NCBI GenBank assembly: GCA_031285345.1 | Contig: JAITWI010000007.1 | Location: 1-52,787, forward strand | Source of the DNA: Alistipes sp. | Lineage (GTDB): Bacteria; Bacteroidota; Bacteroidia; Bacteroidales; Rikenellaceae | Direction: 5' to 3' | Length of the DNA stretch: 52,787 nucleotides | Shown here: piece by piece, positions 43,216-51,043 of the stretch | Layout of the letters: each line of letters opens with the position of its first letter | Position numbering within the stretch: position 1 is the stretch's first letter | Translations under genes and position numbers: made by a program | The notes under the pieces: model-generated | What the model saw: the letters and a program-made list of their open reading frames with translations, nothing else | Told to the model about the DNA's origin: nothing | Databases searched by the model: none

Positions 43216-44994
43216 CTATTTCTCCTTCACGCATCGCAATTGGAAGGCGTTCGCTTTGAACGCGTTGGCTTGCGGATTTATTTCGCCGTCGTAGGTTATC
43301 CCCAAAGCCCAGGCGTTGTTGTTATCGAAGTTCTGTCCCGTCCAGTAGTACGTCCAGCCGAAATTCACGCCGTCGCCCCATCCCCAGTTTTTCGCCGCAC
43401 CGTCGTAGAAGCCGGCTTTGGTTCCGCCCCACACCTCGGGGTTGAAATAGGTCTCCATTCCCCATTGGATGTAGGTCGGATCGTATCTGCTCTCGCCCGT
43501 TCCGCCCATCTCTATGTCGAGGTTTTTGAAGTCGAGCATGGTGGGGGTGTTCCAGTCGCCTGGGCATAGTGCGTCCGCGTATTCAAACACGGCCTGCCAC
43601 GAGAACATGTCGCCGAAGCCTGGATTTTGGAGGCAGTCCGAGCGAAGGTATTGGACACCCGTGCCGCCGTCGACATATCCTCCGTCGAAATCGTCCTTTT
43701 TACAGCGGGTGGCCACCACGGCGTCGCTCCACTCCTGATCGCCGACAATCCACGTCGAGGGCGTAAGGAAACCTATCTCGCCCAGGAACGGATGCTCCTC
43801 CGAGGGGTCGGTCACATCTATCGTGCAGCTATCCTCGAACCCTTCCTCGTCGGTGGTGACGGTGATGGTGGCCGTGCCCGCGCCGACGGCTGTCACCACG
43901 CCTCCCGAAACCGTTGCAACGGACGAGGCGTCAGTACTCCACGTCACCCCCTTGTTGGTCGCCGTCAGAGGCAGCACGGTTGCCGAAAGCGTCAGAGTGC
44001 CCTCGCCCAAGATCATCTTTTCGGAGGATTTGTCGAGCTCCACGCCCGTGACGGGAATAGCCTCCGCGCCGCTGCCGCCTTTCACGCAACGTAGCATGTA
44101 GCCGTTCGATTTTTCGTAGCCGAACTCGACGTATACCTGAGCCGTGTTGACCGCCAGAGGAAAGGCAAAGGCGGGGGTATAACCCTCGGTCTGCGACCAG
44201 TAGTAGGCGGTCTCGCCCTGCGACTGCAATCCGCCCGCCGGAAGGCACTCTCCGCCCAACGATCCACCCCACACTTCGGGGTTGAAGTAGGTGTCGGCGG
44301 CGAGGGTCGAGCCGGGTTCGTACCATACGTTCGATCCCGTTCCACCCATCTCTATGTCGAGGCCCCTGAAGTCTTCCACGGTCGGCACGCGCCAATCGTC
44401 GGGACACAACTCGTCCTTATACTGCACCACCGCCTCCCACGAGAACAGGTCGCCGTAGCCGTCGGCGTTGGAACGAAAATCGACTTTGAATCCGGCCTCA
44501 TCGCCACCGTCGTAAACCGTCTTGCCGTCGGCGGCTGATACCACCACCTCGTCCGACCACTCTTGATTGCCCACCGTCCATATCCGGTCGGTCATGAAGG
44601 CGATCTCGCCGAATAGGGGATGAAGCTCGGGCTCGGCGGCGGAGACGGTCACGGTGCAGCTGCTTTCGAATCCGCCATCCTCGGTGGTGACGGTGATCGT
44701 AGCCACGCCCTCGGCCACGGCTTCCACCTCGCCGGTCCCGGGATCCACGGTCGCGAACTCCGGATGGTCGCTCTTCCACGACACGTTCCGGTTGGTGGCG
44801 TCGGCGGGAACGAACTCGGCCACAAGTGTTTGCGGTTCGTCGCCCACTTTGAGTTCCAGCGTGGCCGGCCTGATCGAGACCCCCGTCACGGCGACGGTAT
44901 TTTCGGGCCCAGGCTCGTCTCCGCAGCTCGCAAACGCGAACGGCAGCGCGATTAAAAGCGCAAAAGCAAAAAAGGAGTAAAACGTTTTTCTCAT
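43216..44994 (-). CDS. Lipoprotein with alternating BIG2 and FISUMP domains
   Basis: A 592-residue lipoprotein: signal MRKTFYSFFAFALLIALPFA, lipobox ASCGDEPGPE. Order: BIG2 (about 30-110, 'ATVDPGTGEVEAVAEGVATI'), FISUMP (about 125-305, 'LCPDDWRVPTVEDFRGLD', 'YFNPEVWGG', ending 'NGYMLRCVKG'), BIG2 (about 310-390), FISUMP (about 400-592, 'LCPGDWNTPTMLDFKNLD', 'FNPEVWGG', 'FQLRCVKEK'). The two halves are an internal duplication. FISUMP domains occur in surface proteins of unknown role. ATG 44994 is chosen on the signal peptide. It lies downstream of the Crp-like regulator at 45104-45694. Confidence 0.87.
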   Translation of the reverse strand: MRKTFYSFFAFALLIALPFAFASCGDEPGPENTVAVTGVSIRPATLELKVGDEPQTLVAEFVPADATNRNVSWKSDHPEFATVDPGTGEVEAVAEGVATITVTTEDGGFESSCTVTVSAAEPELHPLFGEIAFMTDRIWTVGNQEWSDEVVVSAADGKTVYDGGDEAGFKVDFRSNADGYGDLFSWEAVVQYKDELCPDDWRVPTVEDFRGLDIEMGGTGSNVWYEPGSTLAADTYFNPEVWGGSLGGECLPAGGLQSQGETAYYWSQTEGYTPAFAFPLAVNTAQVYVEFGYEKSNGYMLRCVKGGSGAEAIPVTGVELDKSSEKMILGEGTLTLSATVLPLTATNKGVTWSTDASSVATVSGGVVTAVGAGTATITVTTDEEGFEDSCTIDVTDPSEEHPFLGEIGFLTPSTWIVGDQEWSDAVVATRCKKDDFDGGYVDGGTGVQYLRSDCLQNPGFGDMFSWQAVFEYADALCPGDWNTPTMLDFKNLDIEMGGTGESRYDPTYIQWGMETYFNPEVWGGTKAGFYDGAAKNWGWGDGVNFGWTYYWTGQNFDNNNAWALGITYDGEINPQANAFKANAFQLRCVKEK

Positions 44995-45034
44995 TTTCGT
45001 TAGTTTATTAGGGTTAATTACAACTGTGTCGGAG

Positions 45035-45084
45035 TGCAATATTACCACTTGCGGACGGAGAACGAGTTAACCTATGTTAAATTC
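45035..45084 (-). promoter_or_regulatory. Conserved upstream boxes, module 3
   Basis: Read on the minus strand: TAGGTTAACTCG (within 45063-45084), GTTCTCCGTC (45054-45063), ATTGCA (45035-45040). Same order as in the module at 24597-24673, though the surrounding sequence differs and the box spacing is shorter. Confidence 0.55.
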
Positions 45085-45103
45085 GCACGACCCCGCCGAT
45101 CGG

Positions 45104-45694
45104 CTATCCGTTCGACCCCGCCCTCAGGTATTGCCTTTTCAACTTGCTCAGATACTGGGGCGTGATGCCGATATAGGAGGCGACGGTCTTCATGGAGACC
45201 TTGTCCATTATGTCGGGTATGATCTTCAGAAGTATCCTGAAGCGCTCCATGGCGTCGCCGCTGACGGTGGTGCGTTTTTTTTCGCCGAACCACAGTTGGC
45301 CGAGCGACATCCACATCATCCACTGCGCGAAGTCGTGCGACCGCTCCGACAGCTCTACGAACTTCGCTCTCGGAACCTTCATCACCACCGAGTCGCAGCA
45401 CGCCTCGAACTGCGAGAACGAGGGTTCGCGCATGTAGAACGAGTAGTATGATATCATAACGGTTCCGGGCAGCGCGAAGGCGAATGTCTTCTCCTTGGGG
45501 CCGTCGAAGTACACCGAGCGCATGATGCCGCTTTTGAGCACGTAGACGTTGTTGTCGAATCGGCCGTAAGGTATCAGCGGCTCATACTCCTTAAGCTCTA
45601 TCTCCTCCGACATCAGTGCGACGAACTCCTCCATCGTCTCGTCCCTCATCCGGTACGAGCACTCTTCGAACAGCTGTTTTTTCAGGGTTTCCAT
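45104..45694 (-). CDS. Crp/Fnr-family transcriptional regulator (module 3)
   Basis: A 196-residue regulator closely similar to the one at 24694-25275: shared 'EECSYRMRDETM', 'EPLIPYGRFDNNVYVLKSGI', 'EPSFSQFEACCDS' and 'VASYIGITPQYLSKLKR' in the helix-turn-helix. Differences cluster in the middle of the C-terminal half. The ligand is unknown. Its lipoprotein neighbour shares upstream boxes with that of the paralogue, so the two regulators may recognise related sites and could cross-regulate. TATGTTTA (45723-45730) is the likely -7 box. Confidence 0.9.
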   Translation of the reverse strand: METLKKQLFEECSYRMRDETMEEFVALMSEEIELKEYEPLIPYGRFDNNVYVLKSGIMRSVYFDGPKEKTFAFALPGTVMISYYSFYMREPSFSQFEACCDSVVMKVPRAKFVELSERSHDFAQWMMWMSLGQLWFGEKKRTTVSGDAMERFRILLKIIPDIMDKVSMKTVASYIGITPQYLSKLKRQYLRAGSNG

Positions 45695-45712
45695 ATATTA
45701 TCGCTAATTTTT

Positions 45713-45743
45713 TTTGCATCGGTAAACATAATTATTATTTTTG
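45713..45743 (+). promoter_or_regulatory. Promoter of the SPOR-domain gene
   Basis: TTTG (45713-45716), 19-bp spacer, TATTTTTG (45736-45743), 16 nt before ATG 45760. It overlaps the divergent regulator's -7 box (TATGTTTA, 45723-45730, minus). Confidence 0.75.
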
Positions 45744-45759
45744 TGTTTTCATTATCGAA

Positions 45760-47367
45760 ATGAGTGGTTTTTCAAAATATGCGCTGTCTGTGTGGATGTT
45801 GCTCTCGACCGCGGCGGCGTGCGATGGGCTCATGGCCCAGGGGCGGACGATAGTCGCCGGCCTGGACGGACACGCCGAGTATTGCGCCCTTGTGGCCGAG
45901 GAGGGAGCGTTGGCACGCAGGGCCGATTCGCTCTCCGGGGCCATGGACGAACTCAGGCGCTCCTTTCGCGCGGACACCCTGTCGCGCACGGCCAACGCCG
46001 CCCGAATAGTGCGTATGGAGGAGGAGAGCTTCGAGGTTCGCGGAGCTATGGCGCGCCTCGCCTCGCGCATAAACGCCATAGAACAGGAGTGGGTGCTGGC
46101 GGGTCTCGACGGCTCGGGCGACGAACAAAACCTATACGGCACGAACGGCGCAGCGATGGCCGCCAACCTCGTGTTCAGCGACTATTTCGAGCGCGGCCTC
46201 TCTCCCGAGGTGCTCGCCGAATTGCGGCAGGCGCAACTTACCGAGTCCCGGCTGCCTTCGATGCTGGCCGATTACAGCGCCAACCACGCGCGTATGCGCT
46301 CCCTTGCGGAGGGCTATTCCGTCGCCTCTACCCGCGGCGAGCTCGACGAGACAAAAAACATGTTCGACGTGCTGGCCGGAGTCAACGCCCAGCTCGACCG
46401 CCAAGCGCGCCAAACGTGGGCAACGATCTTCGACGACAAGAGCTACGCCTACAACTACCTGATGGACAAGGCCGGCCGCGGCGATATGCGGGAGCGGTTC
46501 GAGCGGGGGCTCTCGGCTGCTCAAGACGAACGGCTGCTGAGGCGCGACTCCTTCGCGTCGGACGCCATGCTGGACTACGTGCTGCAAAAGCGGATGCTGA
46601 CCGACTACGAACTCGCCCTGGCCGAAGAGTTGGGCAATGCCGCCGCGGCCGACTCGCTCAGGCGGGTGCGGGCGTCGCTGCCGAGCCCCGAAGGTCTCGA
46701 TCTCGAACCAATAGTACTGCGGGAGCGGTTTCTGCTCGACTACACCGACATATCCACCGGCGGCGCACCATATAGCGCCCGCAACCCCATACCCGACGTG
46801 ACGGTCCATCCGCGCGGAGTGATCTACCGCATCCTGCTGGGCAACTTCTCCTCCGCTCGACCTCCGGCAACCTTCAAGGGCTTCGGGCCTCTTTACGTCG
46901 CCAGGTCGTATGGGCGGTTCCGCTACTTTGCCGGCGGATTCTCCGACGAGGAGGCGGCGGCAAAGGCCGTCGAACGGATGCGAAAGGCGGGATTCCGCGA
47001 TCCGCGCGTGGCGGTGTGGATGGACGGGATCTATTTCGAGCCTCCCGCGAAGGGCGCGACGGGCGAGCCCGGCACCGCGGACGGCAGATCGTTCCGCATA
47101 GAGTTGTCGAACACGGACCACCTGTCGGACGAGGCCAAGCGCATAATATCCGAAATCGCGGGCGAGGGCAAGATAGTGCGCGGCGGCATAAACGGCGGTA
47201 GCGACGGAAACGGCGGTAGCGACGGGAGCGACGGGAGCGACGGGAGCGGCGACGACAACGGTTTCTCGGTAGGCCCCTTGTCCGACGGCGCGGCGGCGCG
47301 GCGGCTGAGGCTCGCGCTGGAGGGTCAAAACGACCTGAGTGTTAAAATCGTAGAAATTACAGAGTGA
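45760..47367 (+). CDS. Exported coiled-coil protein with SPOR-like domain
   Basis: A 535-residue exported protein: signal MSGFSKYALSVWMLLSTAAA with hydrophobic core, likely cleaved near 'GLMAQG'. A helical, Ala/Arg/Glu-rich middle (about 30-330) is predicted coiled coil. A SPOR-like domain at about 345-430 has 'VIYRILLGNFSSARPPATFK', 'YFAGGFSDEEAAAKAVERM' and 'VAVWMDGIYF'; SPOR domains bind denuded peptidoglycan at division sites. A Gly/Ser/Asp repeat linker (about 480-505) separates a final segment that looks like a second, shorter SPOR-like unit. A role in septal peptidoglycan is inferred. Next genes are nfeD, a LytM-like gene and floA. Confidence 0.75.
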   Translation: MSGFSKYALSVWMLLSTAAACDGLMAQGRTIVAGLDGHAEYCALVAEEGALARRADSLSGAMDELRRSFRADTLSRTANAARIVRMEEESFEVRGAMARLASRINAIEQEWVLAGLDGSGDEQNLYGTNGAAMAANLVFSDYFERGLSPEVLAELRQAQLTESRLPSMLADYSANHARMRSLAEGYSVASTRGELDETKNMFDVLAGVNAQLDRQARQTWATIFDDKSYAYNYLMDKAGRGDMRERFERGLSAAQDERLLRRDSFASDAMLDYVLQKRMLTDYELALAEELGNAAAADSLRRVRASLPSPEGLDLEPIVLRERFLLDYTDISTGGAPYSARNPIPDVTVHPRGVIYRILLGNFSSARPPATFKGFGPLYVARSYGRFRYFAGGFSDEEAAAKAVERMRKAGFRDPRVAVWMDGIYFEPPAKGATGEPGTADGRSFRIELSNTDHLSDEAKRIISEIAGEGKIVRGGINGGSDGNGGSDGSDGSDGSGDDNGFSVGPLSDGAAARRLRLALEGQNDLSVKIVEITE

Positions 47368-47438
47368 TTTTTTTAGGCGCCGGAATGGTTTTTTGAATTC
47401 GGCGGAGTGTTTTTTGCGCTGAATCCGAAATTTTTCCA

Positions 47439-47446
47439 TACCTTTA
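47439..47446 (+). promoter_or_regulatory. Candidate promoter of the nfeD-floA operon
   Basis: TACCTTTA, with TTTG (47413-47416) 22 bp upstream; leader about 36 nt to ATG 47490. A TATTTTTG at 47479-47486 is too close to the ATG and lacks a spaced -33 box. Confidence 0.5.
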
Positions 47447-47489
47447 CGAGCGAACTTTTTTGTTTTCACTTTTCACTTTATTTTTGCTT

Positions 47490-47954
47490 ATGTGGTGGTT
47501 AATTGCTTTACTTATCGTGGTCGGAGCTCTGATGCTCGTCATCGAGTTGGTGCTGTTGCCGGGCGTCACCGTCGCGGCTATCGGCGCGTTGGGCAGCTAC
47601 GGCGGCGCTGCGTGGCTCGCGTACCGTAACTACGGCGCTGGAGGGCTCGTGGTTGTGATCGCGGTGGTTATCGTGGTGACGGTGGTCGCCACGTGGTTCT
47701 CGCTCAGGGCCAAGACGTGGAAAAAATTCGCCCTCGCCGAAAAGATCGAGAGCCGCTCTGGGGAGGCCCCCGGGCGCAAGGTAAAGGTGGGCGACAGGGG
47801 GATGGCGGTGGGTCGCCTCGCTCCTATGGGCATGGTGAAGATCGACAACCAAAACTACGAGGCCAAAACGACCGGCGGCTTCGTCGACCAAAACACCGAG
47901 GTGGAGGTTGTCGGCTTCGAGAACTTCAACGTGGTGGTCAGGTCGGTGAAATAA
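47490..47954 (+). CDS. NfeD family membrane protein
   Basis: A 154-residue membrane protein. 'MWWLIALLIVVGALMLVIEL' and two further hydrophobic segments (about 25-70) precede a soluble OB-fold domain (about 90-154) with 'VGDRGMAVGRLAPMGMVKID' and 'DQNTEVEVVGFENFNVVV'. NfeD proteins partner flotillin/stomatin proteins; FloA is encoded 1 kb downstream in the same operon. The protease domain of long NfeD forms is absent. Confidence 0.88.
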   Translation: MWWLIALLIVVGALMLVIELVLLPGVTVAAIGALGSYGGAAWLAYRNYGAGGLVVVIAVVIVVTVVATWFSLRAKTWKKFALAEKIESRSGEAPGRKVKVGDRGMAVGRLAPMGMVKIDNQNYEAKTTGGFVDQNTEVEVVGFENFNVVVRSVK

Positions 47955-47957
47955 CAC

Positions 47958-48881
47958 ATGAAACAACCCGGCCGACGTATGAAACGGACGATAATTGCAA
48001 TATTGTTTCTACTTATCGCGTTCTGCGCCAAGGGGCAGTGGCTGGCCGACGCCCCTCTGGAAGTGTGGCGAGACCCCATCGACCAAACGACCCACAAACT
48101 CAACGTCCGCCAGCAAACGAGCGGCATATACACTCTCGTGGTCGATTTCCACCACGTCGAGAATATGGATATCCCGCGGTTCGTCAGCGCCGCGATCCGA
48201 CGTAGCGGCACCATCATGACGCTCCATCCGGCCGACCCCGACAGGGAATGGAATTACTCGTTCGCCTCTAAATGGATGCCCGGCGTGGTCAACCCGACGG
48301 GTGTGGATTCCACCTTCGTCTACCGTCTGCCTATCAAAGCGGGCGAGAGAAAGAAGGCGCGCACGATGCGCAACGCGGGATCGGACAGCCTCACGGTCGA
48401 CTACTCGGGAGTGGCGTTCGACATGAATCGCGGGGACACCGTCTACGCCGCAAGACGCGGAGTGGTGCTTTACGTGGTGGACGAATACGATCCTGCCGTA
48501 AAAGAAGATGCAACGGAAACAGGAGCAGGAGCGGAAACAGAAACAGAAAGCGAAACAAAAACGGAGGCATCCGGCTGGGAATACAACTCGATCGACGTGC
48601 AGCACGACGACGGCACCATCGCCCGATACGGCTCGTTGGAAAGGGGCGGCACCCCCGTTAGACCCGGAACGACGGTGTTCGCCGGGATGCCCATCGCCCG
48701 CGCCGGCACGCTCGACGGAGATCAGTATCGCCTCTACTTCAACGTATATTACCAGACGGACAACTTGTCGGAAATATCGTCGCTGGGCGAACACACGGTC
48801 AAGTACCACTATATAGAACCGACGTTCGGCACCTCCGCTGGCGAGGCTAAACTCGCAAACGCGACATATTACTTACATTGA
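47958..48881 (+). CDS. Exported LytM/M23-like protein without metal ligands
   Basis: A 307-residue exported protein (signal 'RTIIAILFLLIAFCAKGQ'). Residues about 149-273 follow the M23 fold: 'YSGVAFDMNRGDTVYAARRG' in place of HxGxD, 'SIDVQHDDGTIARYGSLERG' with Ser where YxHL has His, 'AGMPIARAGTLDGDQYRLYF' with YRLYF in place of HLHF. Thus the zinc-binding His/Asp and catalytic His are replaced, so it is probably not a peptidase; degenerate LytM proteins (EnvC, NlpD) activate amidases. Residues 185-206 are a Glu/Thr repeat insertion. It lies between nfeD and floA, 3 nt after nfeD. Confidence 0.7.
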   Translation: MKQPGRRMKRTIIAILFLLIAFCAKGQWLADAPLEVWRDPIDQTTHKLNVRQQTSGIYTLVVDFHHVENMDIPRFVSAAIRRSGTIMTLHPADPDREWNYSFASKWMPGVVNPTGVDSTFVYRLPIKAGERKKARTMRNAGSDSLTVDYSGVAFDMNRGDTVYAARRGVVLYVVDEYDPAVKEDATETGAGAETETESETKTEASGWEYNSIDVQHDDGTIARYGSLERGGTPVRPGTTVFAGMPIARAGTLDGDQYRLYFNVYYQTDNLSEISSLGEHTVKYHYIEPTFGTSAGEAKLANATYYLH

Positions 48882-48932
48882 AAATTCGGACGGACTCCGA
48901 AAGCTGCACTCACATTAAACTAAAATAAAAGT

Positions 48933-49916
48933 ATGGAACTTTGGCAAATTACCGCGATAGCAGTGGTGGCGTTCATCCTGCTGATTTTGTTTCTCTATTT
49001 CGTGCCCATCGGGCTGTGGTTCAACGCCCAAATCTCGGGTGTGCGCATCGGCCTGTTGCAGTTGGTGCTTATGCGTTGGCGCAAGGTGCCGCCCTCGGTC
49101 ATCGTCAACTCCATGATCACGGGCACCAAGGCGGGTCTTGTGCTTAACGCCAACGAGCTGGAGGCTCACTACATGGCGCGCGGCAACGTGGTCAACGTGG
49201 TCAACGCGCTTGTGTCGGCGGACAAGGCGGGCATCGACCTCGACTTCAAGAAGGCGACGGCCATCGACCTGGCTGGCCGCAACGTCTACGAGGCGGTGCA
49301 GATGTCGGTCACGCCCAAGGTTATCAACACCCCTCCCGTGAGCGCGGTGGCCAAGAACGGCATCCAGTTGATAGCCAAGGCTCGCGTGACGGTGCGCACC
49401 AATATCCGCCAGCTTGTGGGCGGCGCGGGCGAGGAGACTATTCTAGCGCGCGTGGGCGAGGGCATCGTGTCGAGCATCGGTTCTGCGGCGAGCCACGAGC
49501 AGGTGCTGGAGAATCCCGACTCCATCTCGCGCGTGGTGCTCGAAAAGGGTCTCGACGCGGGAACTGCTTTCGAGATTCTGTCGATCGACATCGCCGACAT
49601 CGACGTGGGCAAAAACATCGGCGCCGAGCTTCAGATCGACCAGGCCAACGCCGACAAGAACATCGCCCAGGCCAAGGCCGAGGAGAAGCGCGCGATGGCC
49701 GTGGCGCACGAGGCCGAAAACCGCGCCAAGGCTCAGGACGCCCGCGCGAAGGTGATTTTGGCCGAGGCAGAGGTACCTCTGGCGATGGCCGAGGCGTTCC
49801 GCAGTGGCAATCTGGGCATTATGGACTACTACAAGTTCCAAAACATCCAGGCCGACACCTCCATGAGGGAGAGCATCAGCGGCGGTGGCGGCAAGGTCGA
49901 CAACGCAAAGAAGTAG
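48933..49916 (+). CDS. floA: Flotillin-like protein FloA
   Basis: A 327-residue membrane scaffold. N-terminal '[20 protein letters not shown]' anchors it; '[20 protein letters not shown]', '[20 protein letters not shown]', '[20 protein letters not shown]' and '[15 protein letters not shown]' are FloA (UPF0365) blocks; the C-terminal '[20 protein letters not shown]' is the coiled coil that drives oligomers. Bacterial flotillins organise membrane microdomains and cell-wall synthesis complexes. Full length, paired with NfeD as is usual. Confidence 0.95.
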   Translation: MELWQITAIAVVAFILLILFLYFVPIGLWFNAQISGVRIGLLQLVLMRWRKVPPSVIVNSMITGTKAGLVLNANELEAHYMARGNVVNVVNALVSADKAGIDLDFKKATAIDLAGRNVYEAVQMSVTPKVINTPPVSAVAKNGIQLIAKARVTVRTNIRQLVGGAGEETILARVGEGIVSSIGSAASHEQVLENPDSISRVVLEKGLDAGTAFEILSIDIADIDVGKNIGAELQIDQANADKNIAQAKAEEKRAMAVAHEAENRAKAQDARAKVILAEAEVPLAMAEAFRSGNLGIMDYYKFQNIQADTSMRESISGGGGKVDNAKK

Positions 49917-49963
49917 CCCTCCCGGGTCGACGGCTCGAATAAATAGCCGGTTAGGGTAATTGA

Positions 49964-50012
49964 GGAAATTGTTTGGGAGTCGCCGGCAGTGGCGATTTCT
50001 CAAACAATTTCC
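49964..50012 (+). terminator. Long hairpin after floA
   Basis: GGAAATTGTTTG (49964-49975) pairs with CAAACAATTTCC (50001-50012), and TCGCC/GGCGA form an inner stem. There is no T-tract, so it may act as a terminator or a processing site. Confidence 0.6.
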
Positions 50013-50031
50013 GATATTTTGGCGGTGGCGG

Positions 50032-50062
50032 TTTGTCAGTCCGAAATATTATAGTACCTTTG
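50032..50062 (+). promoter_or_regulatory. Upstream promoter of the tRNA-tuf cluster
   Basis: TTTG (50032-50035), 19-bp spacer, TACCTTTG (50055-50062): full consensus match. Confidence 0.7.
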
Positions 50063-50115
50063 TGGCCGATTTCGCTCCGAAATTTTTTGGCGGATGTCGA
50101 ATTTCGCGGCAGGTT

Positions 50116-50146
50116 CTTGGACATTAAAATATTTTCACTACATTTG
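50116..50146 (+). promoter_or_regulatory. Proximal promoter of the tRNA-tuf cluster
   Basis: CTTG (50116-50119), 19-bp spacer, TACATTTG (50139-50146), 44 nt before tRNA-Thr. Together with the upstream one this gives a tandem promoter pair in 49917-50190. Confidence 0.65.
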
Positions 50147-50190
50147 CACTCCCAAAAGTGCGCCGCCGAGCGCGTGTTTGGTGTGCCTAC

Positions 50191-50264
50191 GCCGATGTAG
50201 CTCAGTTGGCCAGAGCAGCTGATTTGTAATCAGCTGGTCGGGGGTTCGAATCCCTCCATCGGCT
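50191..50264 (+). tRNA. tRNA-Thr (anticodon TGT)
   Basis: 74-nt cloverleaf: acceptor GCCGATG/CATCGGC, D loop AGTTGGCCAGA, anticodon loop TTTGTAA (TGT), T loop GGTTCGAATCC, discriminator T, no encoded CCA. Confidence 0.95.
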
Positions 50265-50533
50265 CAACGGAGTAAGAAAAATGTTGCAAATTTTATTTGC
50301 AACGGGAATTCGAGGCGGACGAAGGCTTGAATTTATTCAAAGCCGTCGGACGACACGAAAACCCGAGCAAGTTGCACTTGCGAGATTTTTCGAACGGAGT
50401 TGAACGCCACCCCGCATAGGGATCGCGAGCGAAACAACGTGAGCGAGTAATCCCGAAGACGCAGCGCAACGGGCGACAAAACCCTCCGACAAGGGCGGCA
50501 AAAGGGCAAAACGTAGTAAAAAATAAGATACTC
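50265..50533 (+). other. Spacer between tRNA-Thr and tRNA-Tyr, palindrome-rich, no gene
   Basis: No coding sequence seen. Hairpins: GTTGCAAAT (50283-50291) with ATTTGCAAC (50295-50303); GGCTTGAAT with ATTCAAAGCC near 50325-50345; GCAAGT/ACTTGC near 50375. A 34-bp element at 50420-50453 (begins GGATC, contains GAGCGAAAC, ends GTAATCC) recurs with few changes at 50765-50798. Confidence 0.7.
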
Positions 50534-50616
50534 GGGAGAATACCAGAGTGGCCAAATGGGGCAGACTGTAAATCTGCTGGCGCACGCCTACGGTGGTTCG
50601 AATCCATCTTCTCCCA
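50534..50616 (+). tRNA. tRNA-Tyr (anticodon GTA)
   Basis: 83-nt tRNA with long variable arm: acceptor GGGAGAA/TTCTCCC, anticodon loop CTGTAAA (GTA), T loop GGTTCGAATCC, discriminator A. Confidence 0.95.
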
Positions 50617-50740
50617 CAAAGAAAAGCGATTTTGCCTATGGCAAAATCCTTTTCGGCTTTGTGAACGCGACGCAAGTTTACTTGCCGGAGCGCTCGCGAA
50701 GCCGAAAAGTTTCCCGCAAGTGAAATCCGCTTTTCTTTGT
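50616..50740 (+). repeat. Nested, branched inverted-repeat structure after tRNA-Tyr
   Basis: Outer arms ACAAAGAAAAGCG (50616-50628) and CGCTTTTCTTTGT (50728-50740). Inside: hairpin ATTTTGCC/GGCAAAAT (50629-50647), stem CTTTTCGGCTT (50649-50659) with AAGCCGAAAAG (50699-50709), which encloses GCAAGT/ACTTGC (50672-50685). The outer stem begins at the tRNA-Tyr discriminator. The rest of the Tyr-Gly spacer (50741-50970) holds the 34-bp repeat at 50765-50798 and the GCGGCAA array; no gene. Confidence 0.8.
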
Positions 50741-50826
50741 TAGCGCCCCGCAGCAAGCGCCAATGGATCATGAGCGAAACGAAGTGAGCGACTAATCCAT
50801 CCGCCACAGCGGTTTGAGCGCCACCC

Positions 50827-50868
50827 GCGGCAAGCGGCAAGCGGCAAGCGGCAAGCGGCAAGCGGCAA
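50827..50868 (+). repeat. Six tandem copies of GCGGCAA
   Basis: Perfect 7-bp microsatellite (GCGGCAA x6) in the spacer before tRNA-Gly(CCC); prone to copy-number change. Confidence 0.9.
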
Positions 50869-50970
50869 GCGGGATTGGCGATCTCAGGGAGCTAATCCGT
50901 TTGGACAAACCGCCAATGGATTGGCGACCGCAGGAGACCGATCCGGCGCGCGTAACGATTAAGTATTTTT

Positions 50971-51043
50971 GCGGAAGGAGCTCAGTCGGTAGAGCATCAG
51001 CTTCCCAAGCTGAGGGTCGCGAGTTCGAATCTCGTCTTCCGCT
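50971..51043 (+). tRNA. tRNA-Gly (anticodon CCC)
   Basis: 73-nt tRNA: acceptor GCGGAAG/CTTCCGC, D loop AGTCGGTA with G18 G19, anticodon loop TTCCCAA, T loop TTCGAAT with C56, discriminator T. Confidence 0.95.

Noticed and set aside
46132-47469. Open frame opposite the SPOR-domain gene
   Set aside because: Antisense shadow; Arg/Val/His-rich composition typical of complement frames.
50964-50971. TATTTTTG as promoter of tRNA-Gly(CCC)
   Set aside because: It ends on the first base of the mature tRNA, leaving no room for transcription start upstream.
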